64,000 bases of DNA from Adiantum capillus-veneris. Lineage: Eukaryota > Streptophyta > Polypodiopsida > Polypodiales > Pteridaceae. Of the stretch, positions 33,191-44,089 are shown piece by piece. A program made the position numbers and the translations under genes. Position 1 is the stretch's first letter. Every line of letters begins with the position of its first letter. The notes under the pieces are model-generated. The model ran no database searches and was not told the DNA's origin. It was given only the letters and a program-made list of their open reading frames with translations. Where the stretch lies: the NCBI GenBank assembly GCA_014529385.2, contig CM043943.1:98514855-98578854 (forward strand). The letters run 5' to 3'.

Positions 33191-34390
33191 TTTACTGACT
33201 AACATTGATGTGCGCATGGCGTTGCCCCACTCTCAAAAAACTGCCATGTAACTCTATCACCCACCTGGGTCCACTGAGATGCTTGCCAATGAAAGGCAAA
33301 CTCATGACGCCGCTCCTCAATGCTAGCCAACTCATGTCTAACCTGCTGCATCTGCTCCTCCAACCAAGGATTGTCTGGATGCTGCTCCTTTATCCTTTGG
33401 AAGAAAACGATGCCCCGTCAATGACGCTTCCCCTCCTCCCGGGCTGCGGCCAAGCGAGCTGCAGACTCCTGAAGGAAGAAACGAGTAAGCTCTACCAATC
33501 CAGAAGCCACTCTACAGACAAGGGTGTCCTGCGTGTCCAGGCTCTGTCCAAAATGCCTCGACCCGCTCTCTAAGCTTTGAATCCAGCAAGTTCCTCTTAG
33601 GGATGCGTAGCATTGCACCCCCCCTCCTCTGTCTATCTGTCACAGTGAGAATCATTGGCATATGGTCGAAAAAAGTAGTCCCTACCAGGATGCAAACAGA
33701 CCCCCCCATGTCACAAATGTGGTCATTGACGTAGCAGCGATCTATCCGAGATAGATTCACTCCTCCTACCCTACGGTCAGAGCGAGAGAGAGAGGCTTTC
33801 TCGGGGTCTCAGAAAGCCTGAGTGCTACCAAACATCAGAAACCCTCATAGTCATACATAGCCACTCCCAAGCTGCCAACTCAGCCGCGTGCACTCTAGCA
33901 TGGCCACATCCAATCCTGTAAGAGGGGTCCTCCAACATGTTGAAGTCCCCCCCAAACACACCACTGCTCTGCATGCGGCAAAGACTCCACAACATGAGAA
34001 CAAAACTCTACTCCTTGCCACATTGGGCGCATATATATTCAGGAAACGCATGAGGCAACCTTGAACCTGCATAGTAATCCACTGAGCTCTACCTGGCACA
34101 ATAATACCTTTGTCCACAATGGCCTGTTGCCAAGAATCGGCAATAGTCACACACACCCCTCCCTGGATACCTCCAGGTCCAAATGCAGCTGACCAAAACG
34201 TCTCATAGCGACCACTCAAAATCTGACCACATCGTCTAATGCGGCTCTCACAAAGATGGTGCTCCTGTAGCATAAGAATATCAATCTCACCACCCACAAG
34301 GCATCACTGAAGCTCCTGACACAACTGACCCCTCTGACGCTGAAACTAGGGCCCTCCTAATCTCTGCACATTCCATGAGAAGATACTCAT
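33191..34390 (-). mobile_element. LINE A, segment 2: ORF2 endonuclease and linker
   Basis: ORF2 appears to start at 34,390 with MSIFSWNVQRLGG, then GGEIDILMLQEHHL (catalytic Glu), GGVCVTIADSWQ and LNIYAPN. GGDFNML lies near 33,945 in another frame. 33,760-33,512 carries SRIDRCYVNDHI and FDHMPMIL, the endonuclease end with FDH where most families have SDH. The linker to 33,200 (WLEEQMQQVRHEL, then WTQVGDRVTWQFFESG) is the G-D-x-x-T-x-x-F-F element before RT. Several frameshifts. Roughly 60-90 residues expected before the RT are missing at the copia junction. Confidence 0.82.
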
Positions 34391-35460
34391 GGAGTCAGTG
34401 AGAAAAATCTATGCTACAACAGCAGCCAACCTCACTATCTTTCAGGCCCCGCATCCGAGAAACCTCTAGACAAACGCGTCTGAAGTGACTGTCCCACCCA
34501 AGCCCATGCCGAGCGTGCAGCCCGTAGGGCTACATCCTCTGTCCAAGAATCTTCATGTACAAATACATAGCAAGGGGGGCTCTGAGTGTCAACAAACAAA
34601 TGCACCACAATGTGCCTACAACCTACTGCATTTGGCGGTGTCACACTAAACTTGCTAAAGGCCAAAGTTTCTGTACCAAATCTATCACCCCCGGGTCCCT
34701 TTTGTGGTGTGAGAACTCAATGGCATGGACCTAGAGCTAGTCAAGAAGTGTGTGCAGCGTCCAGTCTATATGGTCCCTGCCGCACAACGGAAAGGAGAAA
34801 CCTACCGCTGTATCTAGAACCTCGGTGCCTCGGGCTGCTAGAAAGAGGACGTGGACTCGAAAGCAAGCATCCTCCAGGTCAGGAGAAGAGTCACCTAGGA
34901 AGCGTGTAAAGCTGTAATCGAAGAAGTCCCATCGTCTGCAAATGTCAAAGCTGGTCAAACCCTGAGGGACTGCTGCAAAAGGAGAGGTCTGAATCAAAAG
35001 TGGCGTCTTCAGGTGGGGTTGTTCCTCCCAAGCCATGCGACTCGTAGCGAAAGCACTACTAAGAGATTGTCTCACTACGGATGTGTGTCCAGTCCCCTGC
35101 ATCTGAGGAGGAGTGTGGGATGGGTCGAGTGATGAGACTGAGGGCCCCACCGAGGAGAGAGGAGGAGCGGGAGGTGGGGATGAGGGTGGAGGAGGGGAGG
35201 AGGGGGGGGGAGAAGGAGGCGGCAGAACAGAGGCCATCTAAAGGTGGAGGGGGCCTCCTCAAGGGGCTCGTGCTAGAGGGGGTCAAAACGGTACCCTGTC
35301 AAAACCTAGTGCTGCTAAGCTGCAGGAGGTCGGCCACTGGGGGGGGGGATGTGGGGCGAGCCAGTCCCTGTCGACGACGGTCGGACACCTGCAACCAACC
35401 GTCACTTGTCTGTATGCTCGGCATGTTCAACCGTGGGAGGTTGCGAATCAACCATCTAAT
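34391..35460 (-). mobile_element. LINE A, segment 1: ORF1 region and 5' end
   Basis: The minus frame 35,237-34,737 (166 aa) begins with a Pro/Ser-rich low-complexity stretch, then SFDICRRWDFFDYSFTRFLG, and 34,665-34,435 gives HIVVHLFVDTQSPPCYVFVH. No CCHC knuckle is seen. A possible earlier start (MVDSQPPTVEHAEHTD) lies near 35,450. The position upstream of ORF2 on the same strand makes ORF1 the natural call, although the family is not recognised. The 5' end abuts a gypsy 3' UTR at about 35,465. Confidence 0.6.
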
Positions 35461-35464
35461 CTAG

Positions 35465-36821
35465 TCCCTCTTGATGCACTTAAATCTTTGTGTAGTCTTG
35501 GCGCACTCACATCAGTTTTAGTCATCCAATCCATATAGAAATCTGAGCGCTAGAAATAAATTCATTTCACATTTACTTAGCCATCACATTCAAATCTCGC
35601 TGATCTCTGACAGGTGTCTAGATGCACTAAGTTCAAACGATCCATCAAATAAAATGCTACAAACATTTCATCTTTCCAACATATAACAATACACACATGA
35701 GAGAGCATGTTCAACTCTAGGAGATTTCCAATTCAATGTGCATATTTTCATAAAGTTATTCCGCAAAATACTGTCAGCCTATAAGTATCCCTAAAATCTA
35801 AAAAGAACTTAGTGACTTTATTCAATTTAGGCAATCTGTGAAAGAGGAGTGGAGTGGCTTCCCTCTTGTGCAGTCCACAGCGCACCATGTTCAATCTGCT
35901 GATTCATCGATAACTTTCGGAATAGACAATGCTAATAATCAAAAAGCCTCATGGTACAGCTCAAACCTGAAGAGATTCTGCAAGGTTCTCTCTTCCCCCA
36001 TCCACTTTGCATCGAGAGCCGAAGAGTGCCCTTGACCAAATTATTCAATGGACATAGCTTAATTTTTTGTTCTTTTCTTGTGCCTTGTGACCTGTTGGTA
36101 GCCCCGTTGGCCCCCCCTGTCCACAAGCACCTCATTCTAAATCGTCAAAATTCTTTGATGAGCCATCAGCTTATTTCCTTGCTTCTTCAGAACTCTCGGA
36201 TGAATTATCTTACTTCTTCGGAACTCTCTGATGAACTATTATCCGGTTCCCTTGGTTCTTTTCTTTTCCTACAAAGACTCTTGCCCTGTTGAGGTGGACA
36301 CTGGCTTGTCCGTAGGATAGGTCAATGAGCAAGCGTGCATACCAAAATCTTCCTTGGCATGTCCCATAAGTCTTTGAATGGAGTCAAACTTCTTTTGTAG
36401 ACGATACCGATAGAATCTCTTTTGGTAATCCACAGCAGAACCGCTCAATTTGGTCCTTCAACGCCATCCTCCAAAACGAGGACACTCGCAAATGGGTATT
36501 CCAGAACCTCTGGCAATAGTCATCCAAATTGCCTTCCTTATTCATTCTCAGATGATGCCAAGCCACGATGACATCTTCTTCATATTCTTCCGTTATCCAC
36601 AGAAAAGTGAAAACTCTCTTGAATTTTATCCACTTACTAGTGTTTCTCTGTGCAACAATAGAGTACACCACCATGTCGGTGCATTTCCTTTCAAATAAGA
36701 TACCGCCCTTTGTACCTTGGAGCATTCCGAGGAACGACCTCGCAAAAAGGGGACGTCATATGTGCTACAGAAAGGAGCGGATCCTCTGTAGAAGAAGAAT
36801 CATTATGAGCTTTGATACCAC
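35465..36821 (-). mobile_element. gypsy element E, internal remnants (gag, chromodomain end, 3' UTR)
   Basis: The minus strand has a reverse-transposon primer site (TGGTATCAAAGC, 36,820-36,809), a gag piece (36,725-36,384; AWHHLRMNKEGNLDDYCQRF, QIERFCCGLPKE), then a chromodomain end near 36,010 (SALDAKWMGEE). The 3' UTR at 35,465-35,920 is similar to that of the plus-strand copy at 52,440-52,560. The middle of pol is missing and the 3' LTR is not found. Broken, with many breaks. Confidence 0.75.
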
Positions 36822-36908
36822 TGTTATAGGCTTGGACACTCCAAAGCGAGAAAACTGTAGCAACACACGAACAAAAACTGCAAATAATTAAACGTAACTT
36901 GAATAGAG

Positions 36909-36940
<32 letters not shown>

Positions 36941-37465
36941 TAGACACCGCACGACGGAGTTGCATCCCCAAATGCACTAGCCCTAAAGACTAGCGCCCCT
37001 TCTGGTATTTCTTTATTTTTGCTTCGCAAAGGTACAACTCTCCGAGGGTCCAGCTCTCGAAAACTTTGTGTCCAAATGCTCTCCAAAGACTGACACCATG
37101 GGTCCTTGTATACAATACAAGGGATGCTCAAAAGCACAACCCCAAAGGCATCAATCACTTCCAAAAGCTCTTGCACCCAAAAGCTATTCTCCCAAAAGCA
37201 GGGCATAAAACTGCTAGTTCTGCAGCCAATGTAAAACGCGAAAATTCGTACAGCATTGCCACGTGGCAGGTCAGCGCAAAATACGGAATCTTGAATTCAC
37301 TCCTTACGCTTTTGTTAGTCAAGGTTTAGGCCCCTTGGCCATGCTCTTCAAGTCAAGTAAGGTTAGGTTTTTTATTAAGCCCCTCGGCCACATTTTTTGG
37401 GTTCACTCCTTGTCCTCTCGACCAGTTCCTTCTGACTGAGCATGCCACGTCACCAACTTGTGACA
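36822..37465 (-). mobile_element. gypsy element E, 5' LTR
   Basis: The reverse complement starts TGTCACAAGTTGGTGACGTGG and ends ...CCTATAACA. It contains the family core (reverse complement of AAAGACTAGCGCC) and a CA microsatellite (36,909-36,938). 644 bp, diverged from the other family LTRs. Confidence 0.85.
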
Positions 37466-38417
37466 CTCTCCATGCTAATAACAAAAGCAAATACAAGTGG
37501 CGAAGGGTGGTCTAACATGCCCTCAATGGATAGGCCCAAGGTACACACAACTATTATTGCTACTGCTACTGCTCCTGCTACTTCCATCTGCTCCTACACA
37601 CAAGACCACTGACTCGGCCTACACATGGGTACCAACTCTAGCATGCTCTCAAAGCATAGATCTGGTGCATCTCCTCTTGGCAAGAGAACTGATCTGGATG
37701 TGGGATGAGAAACTCTGCCAATGCATGATCACAAAGCATATGTGAGGCTGCCCTAAGGAGAAACTGCACCCCCAACACTGTGCTTGCTGCCCAGCAAAAA
37801 CGATGGGGACGCCATCGTGGCTGAGCAAAAGCGCAAGAGAAGCTGCCTACTGCCTGCCTGCATGAGCTCTACTGAGTTGTGTCTAGAGTAGGTTAACCCC
37901 CCCCGGTACCCTTGCTCCCTATACATGGATATGGCCCATAGTTACCCGGGATGTAAAAAAAGAAATGGGGAACGGCAACTGGCATGGAATGCCATTCCTG
38001 TTATGGATACTCATGTCTAAAACACCAAACGGGGATTAGGAAAGGGAAGCTAGAATGGGAACAGGGAATAGAGACCCAAAAATAGCCATTTCTTGTAACT
38101 ATGATATGGCAAGACTGCCCAACCCAAACCTCCATCCCCCTGACCTATAAAATAGGTGTAAATATGAGGAACATATGGGGAAAGGGCACCAAATGCCCGT
38201 AGGGCTCAGGGGAAAAAATAGGCATGGTTGGGGAAACCTACTCCCAGCCTGCAGGAGTCTATATGGCCATGGAATGAACCAAAACCCGAAAGCTATACAT
38301 GGCTGAAAAATCCCGACATGAGAAGACTACCTCACTCTGGCCGGGCACAGCCACAAAACAGCCCTCACTCCCTATCACCTGTCCTGGAAGAATCCAGAGA
38401 GATGCCATAAATCTAAC

Positions 38418-38419
<2 letters not shown>
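37466..38419. other. intronic sequence, nothing recognised
   Basis: There is a short CTACTG/TGCTAC-rich run near 37,555-37,585 and an imperfect palindrome GGAATGCCATTCC near 37,985. No domain or terminal repeat was found. Confidence 0.4.

Positions 38420-38464
<45 letters not shown>
38420..38464. repeat. (CT)n microsatellite just inside the giant intron
   Basis: About 22 CT units. On the PAT transcript they are GA units starting about 19 bases after the donor site. Confidence 0.95.
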
Positions 38465-38468
<4 letters not shown>

Positions 38469-38482
38469 CAAAAGATAATTAC

Positions 38483-38671
38483 CTCATGATCCACAAAAAG
38501 TCTAGGAGGTGTACACCAAGATTTTCCTTGTAGTGCTCCAGCTGAGATACCAACACTATGAGTCGTTCCCACAGAACTGATAGGTGAAGTGCTAGAGCTT
38601 TGGATAGTATCCGCTAACCCTTTTTGATCATGCTCTCTCATTGCAACAATATAATCATACGTGCTAATCCC
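38483..38671 (-). CDS. DHHC protein S-acyltransferase, exon (third from those visible)
   Basis: 63 codons, phase 0, from acceptor TCCTGCCAG to donor GAG|GTAATT. It begins GISTYDYIVAMREHDQ and ends SWCTPPRLFVDHE. Plant PATs of the PAT18-22 type have K-G-I-T-T-Y-E/D-Y-V-V-A-M-R right after the fourth membrane segment, then a Ser-rich spacer, then W-C-T-P-P-R-V/L-F-V-D. The match, spacing and intron phases are strong. The segment is cytosolic and follows the TTxE-like position important for DHHC enzymes. No frameshift or stop is seen, so the gene looks alive in this part. Confidence 0.85.
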
Positions 38672-38760
38672 CTGGCAGGAAAACAAAATCCAAAAAAATG
38701 AATACAACTCTTGTATTAAATAAGAAGATCAGAAGTATTTCCCTGAATTTCATATGTTAC

Positions 38761-38841
38761 CTTTCTAATCAGTAGAATGTGAAAGAAGAAAAGTTGAGTA
38801 AGTGGATAAGTTGCTGCCATGGAAAGAATTGTGCACACAGC
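38761..38841 (-). CDS. DHHC protein S-acyltransferase, exon with fourth membrane segment
   Basis: 27 codons, phase 0, between acceptor GATTTGCAG and donor AAG|GTAACA. It reads AVCTILSMAATYPLTQLFFF, then HILLIRK, a hydrophobic segment matching the last transmembrane helix of plant PATs (…LFFFHIILIRKG). The Gly that follows is the first codon of the next exon. The introns on either side are 73 and 89 bp. Confidence 0.85.
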
Positions 38842-38914
38842 CTGCAAATCTTCCGGATTTTAGAAACTACTCCTTGCTAACAAGCCTGACTATTGTTTGA
38901 CTTGAGAAACTTAC

Positions 38915-39031
38915 CACAACAGAAATGTATGCTACAGAAGAAAAGCTGCTGCCCAATTTAGCAAAGATAACACCTTTAAAGTTGGTAAATCTTAAAAAGC
39001 AATGTACCAGAACCCATAATCCAACTGTCCA
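38915..39031 (-). CDS. DHHC protein S-acyltransferase, exon with third membrane region
   Basis: 39 codons, phase 0, from acceptor ATTTTGCAG to donor GTG|GTAAGT. It reads WTVGLWVLVHCFLRFTNFKG, then VIFAKLGSSFSSVAYISVV. It matches the plant PAT stretch W-G-x-G-I-x-V-L-I-x-C-F ... K-L-G-x-x-F-S (loop between membrane helices 3 and 4). A competing AG lies 12 bases upstream. The DHHC-containing exons must lie further upstream and were not found in the window. Confidence 0.8.
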
Positions 39032-39065
39032 CTGCAAAATAAGCTGCAAAACTATACCATTATTA

Positions 39066-39066
<1 letters not shown>

Positions 39067-39151
<85 letters not shown>
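39067..39151. repeat. (CT)n microsatellite near a splice acceptor
   Basis: About 42 CT units. In the PAT transcript these are GA units ending about 35 bases before the acceptor at 39,032. Confidence 0.95.
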
Positions 39152-39152
<1 letters not shown>

Positions 39153-39189
39153 GCCAGGCATGATGCCCGGTCAGACTACTAACCATGGA

Positions 39190-39429
39190 GGAGATTGATG
39201 AGATCCGCCAACGACCGATGCTAGATCTCCTGTGATTTAGCTATCCCAGCAAGCCGCCCATTTTGCTTAGTTCACATCGACCAGTTTAGAATGTAGTATA
39301 TATCTTTGTTCTGTTATGTTGTTATTTTGTTACTCTGACTTTGTATCAGATCCACCACATTGTAACTTTCTGGTCTCATAGGTCACTTTGGCCTTTTGAA
39401 GACGTTAATATAACATTTCATTTCATTTC

Positions 39430-39501
<72 letters not shown>
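39190..39501 (+). mobile_element. LINE 3' end with short tail repeats and (CT)n
   Basis: CACATTGTAACTTTCTGGTC, then TTTGGCCTTTTGAAGACGTTAATATAAC and three or more CATTT units, is the kind of 3' UTR and tail seen in plant LINEs. It is followed by (CT)34 at about 39,433-39,501. No ORF remains. Confidence 0.45.
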
Positions 39502-39504
<3 letters not shown>

Positions 39505-39559
39505 CATACATATATATTTATTTTTAATTTATTTATTTATTTGACAAGAAAAGGGGCTG

Positions 39560-41090
39560 TATTCTGTGTACATAAGAGACCTCGGGAGATGCTCAATGGC
39601 CTATCACCCAGAGGAAGTACAAAAGAGGAGTGACAATGTGAAGGCTATGTAAACATCAAGGTGGTCTGTACAATGAGTGTAAAATGAACCACAGTGGGGG
39701 TGCATAATGTGATGTGAGGTGACCCTGATCTCAACGGAAAAGAACTGACGATCGCACCCATGTGTGAAGAAAGGCGCATCAACGTTGCTCAGCTGCTCCG
39801 GAGGAGCCGGCTAAAGAATCCCACTGCTGTGAAGAGTATGCAGTAGCTCAGTCCAGATGACTATCAAAATGGTGGACATAGGGTAAAACTGGGAGCCCAG
39901 CATGTGGGCACATCGAGCCTCCCACATCGTCCAAAGCGTGTGCAGCATATCGTGGTGAGCACTTTGTCTCGCTGGCAGAGAGCCAACTGGTGACCTGCAT
40001 CTGGGATCATCTGTAGAGTGCCCGATCTATAACCCAAGGCAGTAAGCATAAGGACCGGATCTATCGGCAAGCCATGAAAAAAGATTTGTGACCCGGAAAT
40101 TGCAAAAGCCATGCAACTGCTTCCCACGCCACGAACATTGTGGACGCCCACTCTAATCAATAAACAACAAATTGCCATCCACACTGGCTGTGCAAAAAGA
40201 CAGACAAAAACAATACCTCAAAGACTCAAGCTCTCAAGTGCATCGCTGACGAGTCGGGTCATGACAAGTGACTGCCGACCAAGTACAACAGGCAATACTG
40301 CATGTGCCTTCATCCACGTGGAAAAACGTATGCTACGGCTGATCCAAAACTGTCTCTGGAAAACGGGGAGGATGCACTAATCCTGACATACCTAAGACTC
40401 GCGTGGACGCTGAGGAGGATGCCGAGTCTGCAAAAGAAGTTTCCTCCCAAGGGAGACAGATACTCAAAAAAGGATAGAGGGGCTCCATCATCGCTCAACA
40501 AAGGCGACCGCCACTCACTAGGATCCACTCCAACTGAACAAGTGGCTTTCCTTGCCAAATCCATAGTCTCCAAAGACATAGTGAAAACAGGGTCAACACA
40601 GGACCTCCTTTGGAAAAACCCTACCACTCTAGCACCCTACCAATGGGCAGTCAGTCAACTGCTGATCAGGCGAAACCTCACCCTGAAACTCTAGTCTGAT
40701 GTGACTTCCATGATGGCCAGTATCCGCAATGCTAAAGACGAAATTCTCTCCTCATTGAGGATCAAGAGTACACCCACCATTCGTGATAAGAAGGTAGAAG
40801 AGTCAGTCCCCCCGATGAGAGCGTGCCAGACGGGTGGAATAGCCTCATCAATCTCTCTCATCGGGCAGCAACCCCTCTGCGGATCCTATAGGTAGCTCCA
40901 AGCACCTGTGCCCCAACCAAGGAAGCATCTGATCAACGGTGTAGAGAGCCTGCTGGCCCATCATCCCACCTAGTATAGTTTTTCCATACGTCAACCACAC
41001 GTCAGACACACACGGGTACGGAAGTACGGAATAAGTACGGATCAGACTACCCCGAAATTCCACGACGTTAGATAGCCTACTACATAGCAT
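39560..41090 (-). mobile_element. LINE B, ORF2 C-terminal fragment
   Basis: The minus strand reads TYGKTILGGMMGQQALYTVD, then LPIGSAEGLLPDERD (41,040-40,850). 40,627-40,310 is a decayed zf-RVT region. 39,950-39,880 carries WTMWEARCAHMLGSQF, equivalent to WFIWRARCFRIF of LINE A. The 3' side (39,545-39,700) resembles the LINE A terminus in composition. 5'-truncated, with several frameshifts. Confidence 0.6.
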
Positions 41091-41109
41091 GCTTAAAAGC
41101 CTACATACT

Positions 41110-41485
41110 ACACCACCATGCTTATGCTTTTTGCAGGTACTCCATCATGGGGGAGGAGCAAGGAGACCTTGGCTTACGCTCGGGGATTCTGGAAACGAAA
41201 TCCGAAACGGTCTCGGGAGTTCCACACTTCGGGTGTAGACGGAATTGAGATCTTGTCTCTCGGAATTTCCCGCACGGGAAGGAATTGACAATCGAGTTTG
41301 AGATTGAGAAGGGAGGGGTTTCTCCGGTTCTTGGGCTTGTAAAAAGATTCTCCATAATAAAGATTCTCTTTAAGGGGGGGGGGGGGGGGGGGGGGGACCA
41401 CCCATCTTCTGGTCCCCAATACTGTGTCGATCTTCTCCCCATCTCTTTTGGTTGAGAGTTTATTTATTTTCAGCTTGTTGATTAT
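41110..41485 (+). mobile_element. gypsy element D, left LTR (partial)
   Basis: Direct repeat of 43,469-43,785. Shared landmarks are GTACTCCATCA, GGAGCAAGGAG, GGAATTGA-AATCGAGT, CATCTTCTGGTCCCCAATACTG and TTTTCAGCTTGTTGATTATT. It contains a 23-G run (41,374-41,396) where the right copy has 8 G. Confidence 0.75.
41374..41396. repeat. poly-G tract (23 G)
   Basis: Homopolymer inside the left LTR of element D. Confidence 0.95.
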
Positions 41486-43155
41486 TATGAGCCAAGTTGC
41501 GTCATGTTGGGAAGTATCTCAAGGAGACCGCAAGCAACTGGTGGTTAGCCAAGATTCTAGAAGGTACACAAGCAAGAACTTGGACTCAATTCAAATCTGA
41601 ATTTTATGAACAATTTCTTCCACCCAACTTCGAGAAGGATATTTAGAAGGAATGGGATTGGCTCGCCTAGAAGGAATATGAAAAAGTCACAGCTTATGTT
41701 GACAAATATTGGTCGGTTCTTCTGAAAGTTACACCTTTCATGAAGATTTTCTACGAGGAAAAGATGCGAAAATTCGAAGCAGGCCTTCAACCACCGCTTC
41801 GAAAGAGCATGAAGGTGTATCCCCACGATACCTGAAGATTATGGAATCGCCAATCATTGCCATCTACATTCCACTGGTACCCCCGACGGATAGAGCACAA
41901 CACATACTGTGCAAGGCAAAGAAAGGTCTATGGTGAAAAGAGTACCCCTAAGGACCATGGCAACCAAGGCAAAAAGAGTACCCCTAAGGACCCGGATCAG
42001 CCTAAGAAGCCAAAGAGTACTTGCAAACAGCTAAGTATCTCAAACCAAACAAAGTACAAACCTTCAAAGAGCAAGGAGAGGTGTTTCTACTGTGGTGATA
42101 AAGGACACATGAAGACCGACTACCCTATTCGGCAGCACGGCAAGAACAAGCATCTTCGAAGAACGAACAATCAAAGAAGGAACCCGCTCCACTGAGCTCG
42201 AATTCTATTCCTGATGTTCAAGGGAATACGCAAACAAAAAAAGGGAAGCGCCAGCTTCTAAAAGGCTGGAGGTTTGTGAATAACCAGCAGATATAGATCC
42301 TCTATGATCCTAGATCAATGGACAACTTTGTCTCATGGGATACTGCAAAACGCTTGGGCCTCACACGGGCTCATCTTGGAACTCCAATCACTTTCGGAGC
42401 AGCATTTAAGGGGTTGACTACCAATCAGTGCGACATGAAACATTTCAGGGTTTCATGCGTTTCAGAGTTTTGAGGTTTCTAAAACGTTTCGTTTCAGAGC
42501 TCAAAGAAAAGCGAAACACAAGTTACATTTCACATGTATGTACCTATAATTATACATTGAATACACAAACAAAATCACCTGTCAAGACATGTGATATACC
42601 AAAATCTAGATATGAGACTCGAGTCACAAGTGAACAAGGTTAGGTACATGGCTTTAAAAATCCCCAGACGGGTGGTTTGAGGTCAACAGGTGAAAAGAGG
42701 GCCAAAAAACTCGTTCGTCCGTTTTCGCTGAAAGTTTCTGCCGTTTTTCCATTTCGGGGTTTCAAAGGGCCGAAACGGGTTTTTATGTCACTATGCTACC
42801 AATGCAACTCCCGTGCAAGGACAGCTCAATCTTCGGATTGGCGAGTACAAGGACCGCGAATTATTTTTTGTGGCAGCCTTCAAGGGATGTGATATCATCT
42901 TGGGTATGCCATGGCACTACCATATGCAATCAGTCCCAGATTATGAGGAAAAGCCCCCTGCTTTTGAGCATGAGGGCAAGAACATTAACAATTTTGCTGA
43001 TGTTGGGAATTGGCTATTCCCTATTATAAGCCATCACATTGGAAATGATGTGATCTGGACCATTGTGGACAGATTTAGCAAGCAAGTTCACTTTATTCCA
43101 GTCAAGCAATATGGCTAGGGTTTTTCTAGCACAGATTTTCAAGCATCACGAGATT
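41486..43155 (+). mobile_element. gypsy element D, internal region
   Basis: Gag (about 41,500-42,200; NWWLAKILEGTQARTWTQFK, VTAYVDKYWSVLLKVTPF) ends in a zinc knuckle (CFYCGDKGHMKTD). It is followed by a protease-like region (42,280-43,000, interrupted by a MITE) and a short integrase piece (VIWTIVDRFSKQVHFIPVK, then LAQIF). Reverse transcriptase and RNase H were not recognised. A non-autonomous or decayed copy, with many breaks. Confidence 0.75.
42426..42795. mobile_element. hAT-like MITE with 8-bp target duplication
   Basis: The 370-bp insert is bounded by CTACCAAT on both sides (42,418-42,425 and 42,796-42,803), an 8-bp duplication as hAT transposons make. The ends are imperfect inverted repeats: CAGTGCGACATGAAAC on the left, CATAGTGACATAAAAAC on the reverse of the right. 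The interior is rich in GTTTC/GAAAC words and non-coding. It sits in the protease region of gypsy element D. Confidence 0.75.
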
Positions 43156-43200
43156 TCATCATCTCTCTCTCTTCTCTAGCGTCCCCCCCTCCACTGCTAC

Positions 43201-43257
43201 TGTGGACGACACCTCACCGGCTATTCCTGCCGGTCCAAGAAGCCTATAAAAGCAAGC

Positions 43258-43336
<79 letters not shown>

Positions 43337-43785
43337 ATTTGCCAACGAGCACTAGCTGCGGGAGGCCTAGCCGCCGAGAAACTGCAAGTGATCGCATAAA
43401 GAAGACGTGCGAAGGTCGCTTTTCCGCACTCGGAGCGGCACGTAAAGATTGTGAATACGCTCTACGAGTTGTTTCATGTTTATGCTTTTTTCAAGTACTC
43501 CATCACGGAGAAGGAGCAAGGAGGCCTCGACCCACACTCGAGGATTCTAGAAATGGAATCCGAAACAGTCTGGGGAGTTCCACACTCCCGGTGCAAATGG
43601 TCGGAATTTCCCACACAGGAAGGAATTGACCATCGAGTCTGAGATTAAGAACGGTGGGGTTTCTCCAATTCTTGGGATTCTCTTTAGGGGGGGGAAACCC
43701 GCCCATCTTCTGGTCCCCAATACTGAGTCGATCTTCTCCCTTTTGGTTGAGTTTATTTATTTTCAGCTTGTTGATTATTTGTGTG
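43201..43785 (+). mobile_element. gypsy element D, right LTR
   Basis: It has a TATA box CTATAAAAG at 43,244-43,252, a (CT)37 tract at 43,260-43,335, then the part shared with the left copy (43,469-43,785). The true left edge is uncertain (about 43,160-43,201). Confidence 0.65.
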
Positions 43786-44085
43786 CGCTCCCGTTTGTGA
43801 CAAACAAAAAGAGAGAATGAAATCAAACAAAAACATGCTCCAAAACACACTTCACCCACACCGTGCGCGGGCGCACACTTACCCACCCAAAAGCCACAGT
43901 ATTGAGCACGAGGAAACAAAGCATGCAAATAGCCAACTTTCACACACACCATGCACACACAGACTGTCGCAAAAGTGATGATATGGCAACCTAAAGTCAA
44001 CGGAAAGGAAGACAGAAGAGATCACAATGATGATGTGGCAGCTGGGCGGCACGCTGCTCATGTAGCAACCCGTATAATCACTTAT
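43786..44085. other. short stretch with an LTR-start-like word
   Basis: TGTCGCAAAAGTGATGATATGGCA near 43,968 resembles the start of the main gypsy LTR family, and a second weaker copy lies at about 44,020. Otherwise CA-rich and unrecognised. Confidence 0.35.
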
Positions 44086-44089
44086 GGTG

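Noticed and set aside
35838-36292. Host exon upstream of the LINE
   Set aside because: Minus-strand sequence shows a gypsy chromodomain end and 3' UTR similarity, so it belongs to element E.
43966-44085. Separate complete LTR
   Set aside because: Only the first words resemble the LTR start and no matching end was found.
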